Assembly: GCF_030272615.1 (NCBI RefSeq)
Contig: NC_081412.1
Location: 671,546,852-671,610,851, forward strand
From: Cryptomeria japonica
Lineage: Eukaryota > Streptophyta > Pinopsida > Cupressales > Cupressaceae
DNA length: 64,000 bases
Reading direction: 5' to 3'
In this document: positions 46,201-57,477 of the stretch, in pieces
Position numbering within the stretch: the stretch's first letter is position 1
How the letters are laid out: each line of letters opens with the position of its first letter
The notes under the pieces: model-generated
Database searches by the model: none
The model's input: only the letters and a program-made list of their open reading frames with translations
What the model was told of the DNA's origin: nothing
Translations under genes and position numbers: made by a program

Positions 46201-47345
46201 GAGAATACCATGAAGATTGTCTTGGTATAGTGTTTCAGCAATAATGATATATCGAGCAGTTTGGCGAATTAAGGTTTTATGTTGGTTATTCGATTGGTTA
46301 GGAGGAAGTGTGTGATTGTAGAGGTAGGTGTAGAACTCACCATACCATGGGGATTCCAAACCAACAAGGCAATATATCATCTCAAATTCAGGGATATCAT
46401 AAGCGAGAATCCAAAGTTGTTCGACCAAGAACTCATAGCGTGTTGAATTATGTGGAAGATCTAGGAGAGATGGAATGGTAGCCATAGCATCAGCAGCTCG
46501 ATTCTGATCTCTGGGTATCTAGTCAAAGGTGATAGTAGTAAATGGAGTCTTTAAAGTATCCACCATTTGCTTGTATGGGATGAGTTTATCATCCTTGGCC
46601 TAATATTCATCAGTTACTTGTCGGCTAACTAGTTGAGAGTCACCATATATCTATAACTTTCAATTTCCATTGTATAGCTAGTCCGAGTCCTGTGATCAAG
46701 GCCTCATATTCTGATATGTTGTTTGTGTATGGAAATGTGAACCTGTAAGACTTCGGGATGCTATCACCTTGAGGTGTGATAAATAGGATACCAACCCCCA
46801 AGCCATGCCTAGTGTATGAACAATCAAAGTATAATTTCCATGGTTGTGCTTCTGTGATCATGAATATCTCTTCATTTGGAAAGTTGGAAACAAGAGGATG
46901 ATCACCTATGAGGGGTGCATCGGCCAACTGATCTGCAATAACTTGACCCTTGATAGCCTTATGGTCCACATACTTGATGTCAAATTCACATAGAATCATC
47001 ACCCATTTGGCCAAGCCACCAATCAAAGCTGCTTTGCTGAGTAAGTACTTGAGTGGATCTATCTTTGCAATGAGCTATACTTTGTGTGTTAACAGATAGT
47101 GCCTCAGTTTGGTACCTACCAATATTACTACTAGGCAAGCTTGCTCAATAGGTGTGTAATTGAGTTCATAGCCAACCAATGTGCGAGAGATGTAGTAAAC
47201 AACACACTCTTTCCCTTCTGCATTATGTTGAGCTAGTAGCACTCCCAATGCTATATTAGTTGCTGAAATATAGAGCAATATAGGTCTACTTGGATCTGGT
47301 GGGATCAGCAATGGTGTATTCATGAGATAGTCTTTAAGCATCCAG
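46201..47345 (-). pseudogene. Tat-like gypsy RNase H and second (archaeal-type) RNase H
   Basis: First RNase H: PSRPILLYISATNIALGVLLAQ..CVVYYISRTLVGYELNYTPIEQACLVVI (47300-47110); the first catalytic Asp position reads Ser (YISAT where YxDAS is usual). Second RNase H: WKLYFDCSYTRHGLGVGILFITPQG..NISEYEALITGL (46835-46690), with the Asp and Glu kept. A spacer (46485-46195) leads to integrase. A second RNase H domain is a hallmark of the Tat lineage. Confidence 0.85.
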
Positions 47346-48300
47346 AATGCTTGTTGTCATCTGATATCCCATTGAAAGCGGATGTTCTTGTGTAGCAAGT
47401 GTGTAAAGGGGTGACACTTATCTGCCAGTTGTGCAATGAATCTTCAGATGGATTGTAGCTGTCCTTGTAATGTCCTTAGTTGACTGATGTTCTTCGGAGG
47501 TGGCATGTCCATGTTTGCTTTGACTTTTGCAAGATCGACCTCAATACCTTTGCTTGAGACAATGTATCCTAGAAGCTTCCCTGAGGTTACTCCAAAGACA
47601 CATTTCTTTGGGTTGATTCGAACATGATATTGTTCTAGTCTATCAAAGATCTTTTCTAATATGTCCAGATGACCTTCTCTTTTTAATGATTTTGTGCATA
47701 AGTCATGAACATAATCTTCCATTATGGTATGCATCATATCGTGAAAGATGGTTGTCATTGCTCTTTGATAGGTTGCTCCTGCATTCTTTAGACCGAAAGG
47801 CATTACATTCCAGCAGTAGGTTCCCCAGGGACATGTTAATGATGTTTGATGTTGATCCTCTAGTGTGATCTTTATCTAGTTGTACCCTCAAAAACCATCC
47901 ATGGGTGAAAGCATGGCATGTCCTATTGTTAGGTCTACTATTATGTCGATGTTTGGTAGGGGGAAGTCATCTTTAGGACATGCCTTGTTCATATCTCTAA
48001 AGTCAGTACAGATACGAATGCCCCCATTGGGTTTGCCGATAGGAACAATGTTCGATATCCAACCTGCATAATCAATCGGTCTAATAAAACCAACATCCAA
48101 GAGTTTCTTAAGTTCTACTTTGACTAGTACCACAAGCTGGGGATGCATCTTGCGAATTTTCTTCTTGACAAGCTTGGCTCCTTCTGCGACAGTGAGGTGA
48201 TGCATGACTAAATTGGGATCAAGACCACGCATAGTTGCATATGACCATGCAAAGTTGATCTGACGCTTTTTGAAGAATTCGACAAATTTAGGCTATTCCT
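47346..48300 (-). pseudogene. Tat-like gypsy reverse transcriptase
   Basis: Read on the minus strand: MRGLDPNLVMHHLTV (48232), KIRKMHPQL, WISNIVPIGKPNGGIRICTDFRDMNKACPKDDFPLPNID (about 48050-47940), MDGF, then after a frameshift MPFGLKNAGATYQRAM (47803) and EDYVHDLCTKS (about 47705), where YVDD is expected. The catalytic motif has His for Asp. Wording is typical of the Tat/Ogre branch. Stops and frameshifts lie at about 47890-47805. Confidence 0.9.
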
Positions 48301-49500
48301 TTGGAGTTAAAAGACATGCTAGATATATGTGGTGAGGAGTTTCAAGTGTGCCCACGTTGTATTCTTTTGTGTCCTCAATAAGGATTGTTGATCGTTCATG
48401 CTATGTACTAGAGGGGAGAATGTCAAACCTTTCATCCTCAGGTGCCTCAGAGAGGTTTTCACCATTGGATATGCTCTTTCTTTTTACTTTTATGGGATCA
48501 AATAGTGCCACATTGTTGTTTTCACTGGAAGATCCATGTTTTATTGTTATATTTTTGCAGCTGAAAGTTTTGGCATCCACGCCAAAGTATGCTACACTAT
48601 TAAGTTCAATGGCGAATCTAGCTTTGTGATCCTTGCTTGCTATGTTATCCCGCAGTTCCAAAAAGTCAATGATCACCTCATCATTTTGGAAATGGTCAAG
48701 GCATGGGGGATTAAGTTGGTTCCATTCGATGAGTTCAGGATGGATAATGGGCATTACCTCATCGATCAGGTTTAGTTCAAAAGATGTTTCAATGAGGGTT
48801 AAGACATTGTGGTGAAGGTTGTTGATGGTACTCTCCCTATCAGAATCGAGCATAGGATGTGATGTAGGGTCTGTGGAAGATGTTTCTAGTTCAGGAACCC
48901 AAGAGGTTTTAATATGTGCTTCTCAATAAATAGGGATTTCTTTGTGAGGTGGAGGGGGTGATGCGTCTTCCTCATCTGAAGTATTGAGATGTACTGAATC
49001 AAATTCCCACTCATGTGAGTCAATTTTTGAGTCGCTTTCTAGTATTCGATTGCTATACCATACCGGAATATCCTTTGAGTTAAACACTGCAGGTGTGATT
49101 GGCTAATGTACTTGGATAGAAGGAATGATTGGTGTTCCAGGTAGGATTATTGGGATCAGTGAATCCAATACGGGGAGTATGGTGTTGTTGACTCTGCTAC
49201 TTCTACTAGATATGCCAGTGTTGTTAATACTGCTGAGCATTTTGATATAGTTTTTGCTGCTAATGGTGCTATTGATGTTATGGTTGCTGCTGATGGGGTT
49301 GTTGGTTTGATGGGTGGGATGATTGGTGTTGTGGATGGTTTTGCTGGGATTTTTAGCCTCAATGGTGCAGTTGCTATGGTGTGCGGTGTTGTTGATATAA
49401 TCAAAGGTGACCTCTTTATGGTTGTAGTGGGCTGATATAAAGGTTTGTTGGGTTTCCCTTTGAATCTAAGCTTAGGCAGGATCTCCTTTTGAAAGCCTAA
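48301..49500 (-). pseudogene. Tat-like gypsy linker between protease/G-patch and RT
   Basis: Open pieces at 48853-48401 (HHNVLTLIETSFELNLIDE; EWNQLNPPCLDHFQ) and 49404-49156, a low-complexity Thr/Ala/Ile/Pro-rich tract. In Tat elements a poorly conserved spacer separates protease from RT, and this matches by position. No enzymatic motif was recognised. Confidence 0.55.
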
Positions 49501-49530
49501 TCCTATGTTATCTTTGGGCTTTACATCTGG

Positions 49531-50640
49531 CTATATCGGCTCATGTCTTCCTTGCTTGTAAGTGCCCAAAGCACTTTGACCATCATAACCCATTCTTTGC
49601 ATAATGAGAAGGCCTTTTCCATACTGATCTGTGGGAAGCTTAGATTGTGGGATGTTTGTGATGATAGGATCTTTATAGATCCATTCTTTTAAGTCTTCAT
49701 CTCTGGTTTCTTCTTCTTGACTCTTTCCAAGGATGAAAGGTGTCAAAGTGCATGTTGGCTTGACCAGTGGCATTTGAAGTAACCATTGAGGTTTAACATG
49801 AGTTTTAGGAGAAGTGGGTAGTTGCCCAACACAAAAGAGTTGGCTGAGATTCTACTCCCCAGGTCCTTCCTCTGCCATTTTCATTTTTAGCTTCTCTTGC
49901 TTGGGTATAGTGGTGTTTGAACTAGAAAGAGAGGCTGGACTTACATATGATGTGGATGGGATGGCTTCTCTGTTGTTGGGAATGGTAATCTCTGGTTGAT
50001 GATTTATATTATGACAATATGCAAAGGGATTTGCATCTCCCAGGATTGTAATTTCTACACCATTATGAGGGAAATTGATACACTAATGGTAGGTGGATGG
50101 AACAGCTTGCATGGCGTGTATCCAAGGTCTTCCTAACAATAAATTGTATGGCAGAGGGAGGTCCAGAACTTGACATATGATATGCTTCACTATGGGGCCC
50201 ACTCGAATCGGTAACACAAGTGCTTCTTTGGATGAACGCTTTGCATCATCATAGGCTTTGATTGTTATCTTCTTACAGGGATTCACTGATTCAATTTCCT
50301 ATCCCAATGTTATGACCAATTGTAGTGTATAGATATTCAGGCCTGCTCCATTGTCGATCAAGACTCGCATGATCCTATGTTGGTTGATAAACCCTTCAAT
50401 ATGGAGTGAGGCATTATGAGGTTGCTGAAAGGATGTGTTGCCACTTTCAGAGAAAGTGAGACAAGGTGATGACCTTAGATTTCCAACCATGGCTTGGAAC
50501 TGATCTTTATTTAGGTTTGCAAGAATTGACACCTCTTGGAGAGCTTTATCCAAGATTGTTTTATGAGATGGAGATAGGCGCAATAGCTCTAAGATAGATA
50601 TCAGTGCAGGTGTTTTATCTAATTGGTCCAAAAGGTTATA
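49531..50640 (-). pseudogene. Tat-like gypsy protease and G-patch region
   Basis: Minus strand: RVLIDNGAGLNIYTL (about 50375-50320) resembles the retropepsin active-site loop of Tat elements, with D-N-G-A at the catalytic site; LLGRPWIHAMQAVPSTYH (about 50145-50090) is the conserved second half. After a gap, YGKGLLIMQRMGYDGQSALG..GRHEPI (49628-49535) is a G-patch-like motif, a nucleic-acid-binding module known next to some retroelement proteases. No gag lies upstream: LTR sequence follows within 200 bp. Confidence 0.75.
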
Positions 50641-50807
50641 CTACTTTGGGATAGATGTGGTGCCTTGTGGAGTTGCTTTCATGGTAATCTTGTCGCGACG
50701 TGTAATAACATTGCAAGTGGAGCTAGGATTTTTTATGGTAATAGTTGCAATTTGTTCACTAGCATCGTATAGGTGATTGACAGTGTAATTATATGTGCCT
50801 CATGTAT

Positions 50808-51068
50808 AATGGGATTGTGGGGGATTTAAATAAATATTAATTTATTTAAATGTGAGAGAAGATTTAATTAAACAAATATGATTTATTTGTTTAATTAATG
50901 GTCTGAATTTGGTTAAGTGAATTAAATCAAATAAATTGAATAATTTATTTAATTAATAGGAGAAGAGGGTTAAGATGAATTAATTAAATTAATTATTGAT
51001 TGATGGTTAAATAATCAAATAAATACTAAATATTCATTTAATTAAGTGGATAGATTTATGTGACTACA
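50808..51068 (-). repeat. 5' LTR remnant of the Tat-like gypsy
   Basis: Close match to 15238-15491 (GGGGGATTTAAATAAATATT to TTATGTGACTACA). Only the outermost 260 bp remain; at 50807 the sequence switches directly to pre-protease DNA. The rest of this LTR, the primer site and gag are deleted. Confidence 0.85.
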
Positions 51069-51344
51069 GTGCACAATAGTACTTTCAAAGACTTTATTTT
51101 TGCTTGGTCGACCGGGGGCAAGACCTCAAAATGGGGGAGTCTATGGATTGTTGGCCCATCTTTGGTCGTCTGGCACATGTGGAAATAGAGTAACAGAAGG
51201 ATTTTCAGGGAGGAAGAGTTTGAGTTTCCTCTTCTTATTAACAGAATCCAAGCGGCAATAGAAGAAACTATTAATGACAAGATACATAGGAGAAGATATA
51301 AATATTATACTAAATGGGATATGGAGATGGATTAGGTATGGAAT

Positions 51345-51890
51345 TTGAAACAGAGAAGTAGTCACTATCAAGGCGCTAAATCAGTTAAACGGAAGAAATT
51401 CAAGTGGAAACTGAATTTCGCTAGAGCTAGTCAAGGTAATCTTGGAATATCTGGGTTTGGTGTGGTAGTTAGAGATGAGCAAGGTAGCCTAGTAGGGGAA
51501 ATATGTGGGCCTATGGGAATTGCTACTAATAACGTAGCAAAAATCACTGCTTTAGAGGAAGGTTCAAAATGGGTCTCATCTAATGGAGTTTCGAAGATGA
51601 TGATAAAGGGTGATTCTCAAATCATTTTAAGCGGGATTATAAAAAAAGGATTTACAAATTGGCAGTTGAATGCATGGATCCCGAGGATAAATTGCCTGCT
51701 TCAAAAGTTGACGGATTACCTCTTTCAACACATTTTTCACGTGGGCAATCAAGTGGTGGCTTTTCTTTCCAACCAAGGCATTGCTAAGACTTTGCCAACA
51801 GTCATGTCGATGGCAAATGCAGGGAACAGAAATTTTCAGAAAATCTTGAACAATGACAAAGATCATATAGCAAGGACAGGTATAGGGTGA
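51345..51890 (+). pseudogene. LINE-B RNase H domain
   Basis: RNase H-like C-terminal domain found in many plant L1 ORF2 proteins. WKLNFARASQGNLGISGFGVVVRDEQG corresponds to the usual WKLNFDGASKGNPG start; the first catalytic Asp is Ala. NNVAKITALEEG replaces NNxAEL, so the catalytic Glu is Lys. KGDSQIIL keeps the third acidic residue. The stretch itself is open for 181 codons, but its frame is broken from the zf-RVT part at about 51193 (TAG). Confidence 0.88.
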
Positions 51891-52129
51891 AGTATTTCCA
51901 TAAAATATGTTTTTCGGGATAAGAGAAGTACTCTGTTATGAATTTTCATCTATGCGGGCTGGATAGCTGTTATTACGAATTCTTTAAATTGGATTGCGCC
52001 TGGTGTTAAAGGACATGGTGGGAAGTAGAGAAGGCGGGAATGAAATGCTAGAAGGATGATTCTAGATGTTTTTTTGCCTATTTAAACAAGGTTCAGATTG
52101 GACTAAGCAAGCTTCTCTCAGAAGATAAA

Positions 52130-52705
52130 ATGGTGTATCTATTTGGCCTTAGTTGTCTTTTCTGTGAGGAGATTTTGGAAGATCAGTGTGAACAACTCTT
52201 TAATATTGATATAGAAGGCCAAATTGCCATCCAAGGTTTGCTAGATGTTGTGTTCAGCGAGGACTGGCATTGGTGTGATGGGTACATTTATGAAACCATT
52301 CTTTGCTTAATGGTTGATGTTCTGCCGTCGAAGGACGCATGTGATCAGAAATTGGTAGGATTTGTGAGGGAAGAAGTGGCGAAGGCCATGGGTGGTGTGG
52401 TTTTGGAGGTGGAAGAGGAGTGGGCCAGTATACTGGGTCCCTATATCAACCCCATTGTTTCCCTGTCAGATGTGGATTGTTCGGATGTAGAGGACGAATC
52501 CCAGTCAATCGTGGTTGCTCTCAGGAATAGGAAGGAGGAGTTTATGGTAGAAGCTTGGGAAGTCTTCCAGGTTGGGGTCTCAAATGCAGACATGGGGTTG
52601 TTTAGGAGGATGATGCAAAACGATGATGGTTGGCTTTCAGAAGCCAGCCTTGATAAGGTGGTGACTATTGGAGTGCGGGTGTCCACCATTTTGAGGTGTT
52701 TATAA
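52130..52705 (+). CDS. Uninterrupted 191-codon open frame in the LINE-B 3' region
   Basis: Not a recognised family. The frame starts MVYLFGLSCLFCEEILEDQ and runs without a stop to 52705, about 130 bp before the poly-A tail. The product is strongly acidic (DVDCSDVEDESQS, VEEEWASILG) with helical, Trp- and Met-containing segments and no membrane segment. It lies after the RNase H stop at 51890. It may be the diverged tail of a third LINE frame or a captured sequence. Its openness stands out against the decayed neighbours, but whether it is expressed cannot be judged. Confidence 0.4.
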   Translation: MVYLFGLSCLFCEEILEDQCEQLFNIDIEGQIAIQGLLDVVFSEDWHWCDGYIYETILCLMVDVLPSKDACDQKLVGFVREEVAKAMGGVVLEVEEEWASILGPYINPIVSLSDVDCSDVEDESQSIVVALRNRKEEFMVEAWEVFQVGVSNADMGLFRRMMQNDDGWLSEASLDKVVTIGVRVSTILRCL

Positions 52706-52846
52706 TTTAATAGTGCTTTGTTTTGTTTGATATCATCGAGTTGGTTGTCAGATTGAACCAGTCGAATATATTTTGTAATTTTTTGTTTTGATTAAAATAG
52801 GGCGCTATCCCCACCTTGATAGCACTTGTTTTAAAAAAAAAAAAGC

Positions 52847-53309
52847 ATATTTTAATATTTAAATAATATTATATTATATTATTAGTATTTATTGATTTAA
52901 AATTACTTCAATTTTATTATAATACAAAATAAATTGAAAAAATTAAAATATAAATTCAAATAAAATATAATATAATTTAAATTGTATAAATTTTATCATA
53001 ATATAAAATATGTTAACATTTAGCAAAATTATTGTATTTTAATTTATATTAATTTTAAATAAACTATTAATAATAATGCCTAAACCTTTTAATTCACTAA
53101 TCACATCATTATAATTTTAAATTAAAACTCTCCAAATTATTAAAATAAAAAAATAAACATTAAACTTTTAAAAAAATCACACACAATTCATTTATTTAAA
53201 TTAGGCAAAATGTGTGCCTATTTAATTTTCCTTCCCCAATAATAATATTGCTTTGGCTTTATTTTTTAATATTTTTTTATATATTATAAATCGAGAGACC
53301 AAAAAAGAT
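52847..53309. repeat. AT-rich repeat family, unit flanking LINE-B on the right
   Basis: Contains the phrases TTAATTTATATTAATTTTAAATAAACTATTA..AATAATGCCTAAACCTTTTAATT and TTAATTTTCCTTCCCCAATAATAAT, which recur in the array at 60590-61710. No coding content. It is the right half of the target into which LINE-B inserted. Confidence 0.8.
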
Positions 53310-53429
53310 GTTTATATAGATGAGTTCAGGAGAGGCGGGGCCTCAATAGTGAATCCAAAAATAACTAGATGAGTGTCATATACAATGCACTAAAAGAAAG
53401 CTCCAAAATATAGTTGTGCTTGCTCCCAT

Positions 53430-56400
53430 AAGGAACTAGAGGAGGATCTCATCCTGGTCTTCTAGCCATGTGGTCCACCCCTGTGGTCCTTCCATCAAGA
53501 CCACCTTCTTCCTTTCCATGATTTGTATGCACATGTCAACCTTGTTGAAGGGGGGAGCTCTAGTATCTTGGAGTTCTTTAATCAGTTTCTTAACTGTACT
53601 CTTGAAGGCAGTTTGATTTTTTGTGATCCTTGCCCATTCATAACCATCTTGCATCTCGTATATAAACATGGTAGCTTGGCCTTCTTTGAGGAACTGTAGG
53701 AGTTTGTTTCATTCAACATTCATCAGGAAGCAAACCTGTACAACAATTTTATAATGTGTGAGTTTTTTAAAAAACTAGTAAGTTCCCTAGCATTACCTTG
53801 GAACTTCTCCTCATTTCTGAGTTTCCAAATAAACCAAAGGATAAAAGAAGACAAAATTTGCCAAATTAAGTTAGCATCCTTTTTAAGATTATGGACGAAA
53901 CCAGTAACTATATCATAAGTGAAGACATGCTCAGTAATGGATATTCCAAACATTAACTAGATCTCCCTAGCAAAAGGGTAGTCAAGGAAGATGTGCCAAG
54001 TGGACTCAGGTTTATTGCAAACAGAACAGAGATCATATGTAGCTAGATTATTCCTAATAGGCAATCTATCCAATAAGAGTTGCCATCTGAAACACTTGAT
54101 CTTAGGGGGAATGGCAGATTTCCAAAGGTTCTCAAAGGTTTTATACCAAGTGGTTGGGCTGTGGTGGACATTCCATAGGGTGTTGACATGGTCAATCATA
54201 GAGGTGTCCTGGTTAAGCAGGTTGTAGATAACTTTGGATTTAATTTTTGGGAGGGGGGAGCCATCCTTCCAAAGGAATGAGAGGTACCTGTGGGTGTCAA
54301 CATGAGTGTTCTTAGGAGATTGAGGGTGTTACAGGCATTCCTAATCATATTGTAGGTCCGCTTATGCGAAGCAGGGAGATTAAATTTACTACTAAGTTCC
54401 TCCCAGGTGATGAGGTTGTCATTTTCTAGGATATCCATAAGATACTTGATCCCCTTGTTATGCCAGAATCTAGCAGAATAGCCTTGGGTTAAGGCCAGTG
54501 GCTTAGAGTTGTGGTGGAGGTTCCACCATATTGACCTTTCACCATGTATAGTGTTGTCACAGTCAATGCTAGAGTTGCAGATAAGTCTACGCACATGCTC
54601 CCAGGCTTTCCAGATGGACTTAAAGACCCAGGTGCCTTGGACAAACATCAAGAAACTTCCAGCAAGTAGATCACTGAGTGGGAGGAGTTTCCATGATTTG
54701 GCAACCTTGGGGAATCCATTTTGAATGTTGCTTCTGATAAGAATCTTCCAAGGTTCTTGCCCATCTAGTGCATGAAATATTCATTTGGTGGCAAGGGAGA
54801 TTCCTTGTAGCTTAAGATCCTTAAGGCCCAAACCTCCAAGTTTTTTGTCTAAGTGGCACCAGGCTCATTTTACCGCATGGGCCTTTCTTTTGCCCTTACC
54901 ATCAGACCAGAGAAAGCATCTGATAGCCTTTTGAATTTCATAAATTTGATAATTGTTGAACATCCAAACCAAAGAGTAGTAGATACTATATGAGGAGAGG
55001 ATTTTTTGACATACTTGAACCCTACTTACTAGGGAGAGGATCCTATTATCCCAATTGTTGAGCTTCTTATCAATTTTCCCATTAACCCAGGTCCACATGT
55101 CCTGAAGAGAGGGGGAAATAGAGAAGGGGATACCGAGATACTTGACAATCATATTGGGTCCTCCCCATGAGTACCCATCTTGTTGTAGCCAATCTAGAGG
55201 TTCATCCTTCCAGCCAAGCAAAATAGATTTGGAGTTGGAGATCTTGGCTCCAGAGGCTTTACTAAAGGTGTCAATTTTTAGGTTGAGGGAATCGATGTTT
55301 TGCCTAGAGAGCTCCAAGAAAAGAGAGGTATCATTAGCAATTCAGAGTCATCTGGCAGCACAATTCCATGGACTCTAGGAGATAGAGTATCATCTCTAAG
55401 GAGATAAAAGAGGGCATCTGAGGCAATAACAAACAGAGCAGGGGCAAGAGGGCAGGCCTGCCTTATGGATCTAGAGAGAGGAATAGACTAGGATAGGGTT
55501 CCATTAACTTCAATCATGGCAGAAGCATCTTTGAGGAGAATTCGGACATAGTCACAGAACTCGTTAGGGGAGCCAAAGGCTCAGAGCATCATGAGGATGA
55601 AATCCCACTCGACTCTATCATAGGCTTTTTCAAAGTCCACAAGGAACATGGTAGCATCCTGGTTAGAGGTTTTGGCCCATTCCATGGATTCCCAGCTAGT
55701 GACAAGGTTTTCCAATATGTACTTGCCTTTAATGAATCTAGTTTGGGTAGAGCAAATGAATTTTGGAAGAATCTTTTCAAGGTGGGTAGCTAAGGCTTTG
55801 GCAAGGATTTTTATAGGAGATGTTGAGGAGGGTGATTGGCCTCCAATTCTTAATGAGCGCTTTGTCTCCTTATTTAGAGATGAGTTTAACAATACCTTTA
55901 TTTATGAATTCCCCTAGAGTGCCATTGTCAAGAGCTTCATTGTACATGTCATAGAGGTCATGCGTGACCCATTCAAGATTGGCTTTGCAGAACTCCGCAG
56001 GGAGACCATCGGGGCCTGGGGCCTTATTATCCTTGAGGGCTTTATTGGCATTGGCAATTTCTTGTATACAGATCCTAGCTTTGAGGAGGAAAGCATCATC
56101 TTCAAAGATCCTTTTAGGGATGATGGTACTACATTTGTGTCGAGCCTCTTTCGAGGCCTCATTATCTTCTGAGGTAAAGAGAGTTCTATAGAACATTTCG
56201 AAGGCCTCTTTGATATCATTGAGATCCAAGAGTTCCTTGTTGTCTACAATTATTCTATCAATTTTTTCTCTGTTTTGTTTCTGCTTAAGGAGGTTAAAGA
56301 AGATTTTGGAGCCTTTATCTCCAAATTGGAGCCAGTGGTTGTGAGCTCTAACGAAGGCTCCCCTGATTTTGACCTTCTTATGCTTTCTGAGGATGTCTCT

Positions 56401-57456
56401 GGCTTTAGAGACATGCTTGGCCAAGGTGGGGGAGGAGGGGTTAGTCTGAATATCCTACTCTAGGGAATGGAGGTGATGGGTGAGAGTTTTTTCAATGGCT
56501 CTAGAGTCCTTGGCTCTCTTTTGGCCAATGGTTTGGAGTACTTTCTACCAAGAGGAGACATTCCTTGTCCACCTGAGAGTGCAGGATTGGGAGGACTGAG
56601 GCTGAAGGTTGAAGAGCCTGACCACCTTAAGGGAACCTAGAATATCTTGGTCTTTGAGGAGGGAGGTGTTGAGAATAAATTTCTTGCTATAGGGGCTGCT
56701 GAAGGGGATAACATTTCTAGTATTAATGATCGCAAGGATAGGGAAATGGTCAGAAAGGGTAACTGGTAGGATAGCAACTACACTCCCTAAGTGGTTAGGG
56801 GAGAAGGAGAAGAAGTTGTTGTTAACATAAAATTTGTCCAGTCTGGAGTAAATACAATTGGAGCCTTGTTGAAAGTTGCACCAAGTGTACCATAGGTTAG
56901 AAGCAACAGTTTTAGTGGCCTGGAGGGGGTCAAATAACTAGAGTTTTTGTTTAAGTTTATCCCAGTGAGGTTTTTCTTCTTTTTTCCATTCAAAAGGAAG
57001 TCCCCCAGCCTTGTCATCTTGATGCTCAGTCATATTGAAGTCACCAGCCACTATCCAGGGGATACTTGGGAGGGAAGTCAGCCAGATCCAAAGGGACACT
57101 CTTTCCTTGTAGTCATTAGGTGCATAGATAGAGCAAACACGAAAGCTGGAGCCCCTAATATCTAGGGTAGCCCAGACTGCTCTGTTGCAAGGGGAGATCC
57201 CTTTATCCCTAATGTTGCTTGCCCACTTAGGGGAGATAAGAAGGCCAACTCCTCCCTTTCCTTTCAGGTGGTTGGTGAAAATTTTGATTGCATCTCTCCA
57301 GATAAAGTCGAGTGAGCTGTCAAGATGGAATCCCACGGATTTAAGTTCTTGTACCATCAAGAAATCTATGTTCTTGTGGTGGCTCAGAGAGCTTTTGATG
57401 ACAAACTTTCTATCAGGCGACTCAAGGCCTCTAATATTCCAAGAGATGTATTTCAT
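53430..57456 (-). pseudogene. LINE-C ORF2: endonuclease, reverse transcriptase, zf-RVT
   Basis: Start ATG at 57456 (MKYISWNIRGLESPDRK). Endonuclease: VQELKSVG (about 57345), GGVGLLISPKW, YAPND (about 57125), VAGDFNMTEHQDDKAGG (about 57050-57000), and in another frame SDHFPI (about 56750). RT: NHWLQFGDKGSKIFFNLLKQ (about 56340), NKAPGPDGLP (about 56025), FVDFEKAYDRVEWDF (about 55645), then IAND at about 55350-55340 where FADD is expected, with two stops just before it, and KYLGIPFS (about 55140). The zf-RVT region IPPKIKCFRWQLLLDRLP..CSVCNKPESTWHIF lies at 54110-53985. Frameshifts occur near 56938, 55880, 55320, 54865, 54196 and 53957. No RNase H domain is present. Confidence 0.9.
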
Positions 57457-57477
57457 TAGAGAGGAGGGTTAAGAGGT

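Larger units (their letters stand above)
13678..51068 (-). mobile_element. Tat-like Ty3/gypsy retrotransposon, outer shell of a 37 kb nest
   Basis: The element is on the minus strand: the complete 3' LTR lies at 13678-15491, a polypurine tract adjoins it, and pol runs from about 50630 down to 45217 in the order protease, RT, RNase H, second RNase H, integrase. That order with a second (archaeal-type) RNase H before integrase, and the RT wording, match the Tat/Ogre lineage. The 5' end is damaged: only about 260 bp of the 5' LTR remain and gag is missing. Copia (16079-34452) and a gag-only element (34787-43808) are inserted in its 3' non-coding part. Confidence 0.88.
51074..52846 (+). mobile_element. 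LINE-B, 3' segment
   Basis: Continues the ORF2 downstream block (FKDFIFAWS, PSLVVWHMWK) at 51080-51190, then RNase H, an extra open frame and a 3' end reading AGGGCGCTATCCCCACC followed by a poly-A tail of 12 A at 52833-52844. The exact 15-bp repeat ATATTTTAATATTTA of the left flank follows at 52847-52861. Confidence 0.88.

Noticed and set aside
13678-51068. Endogenous pararetrovirus or envelope-bearing retrovirus-like element
   Set aside because: Domain order, LTRs and 5-bp duplication fit Ty3/gypsy Tat; no movement protein, coat or envelope-like frame was seen.
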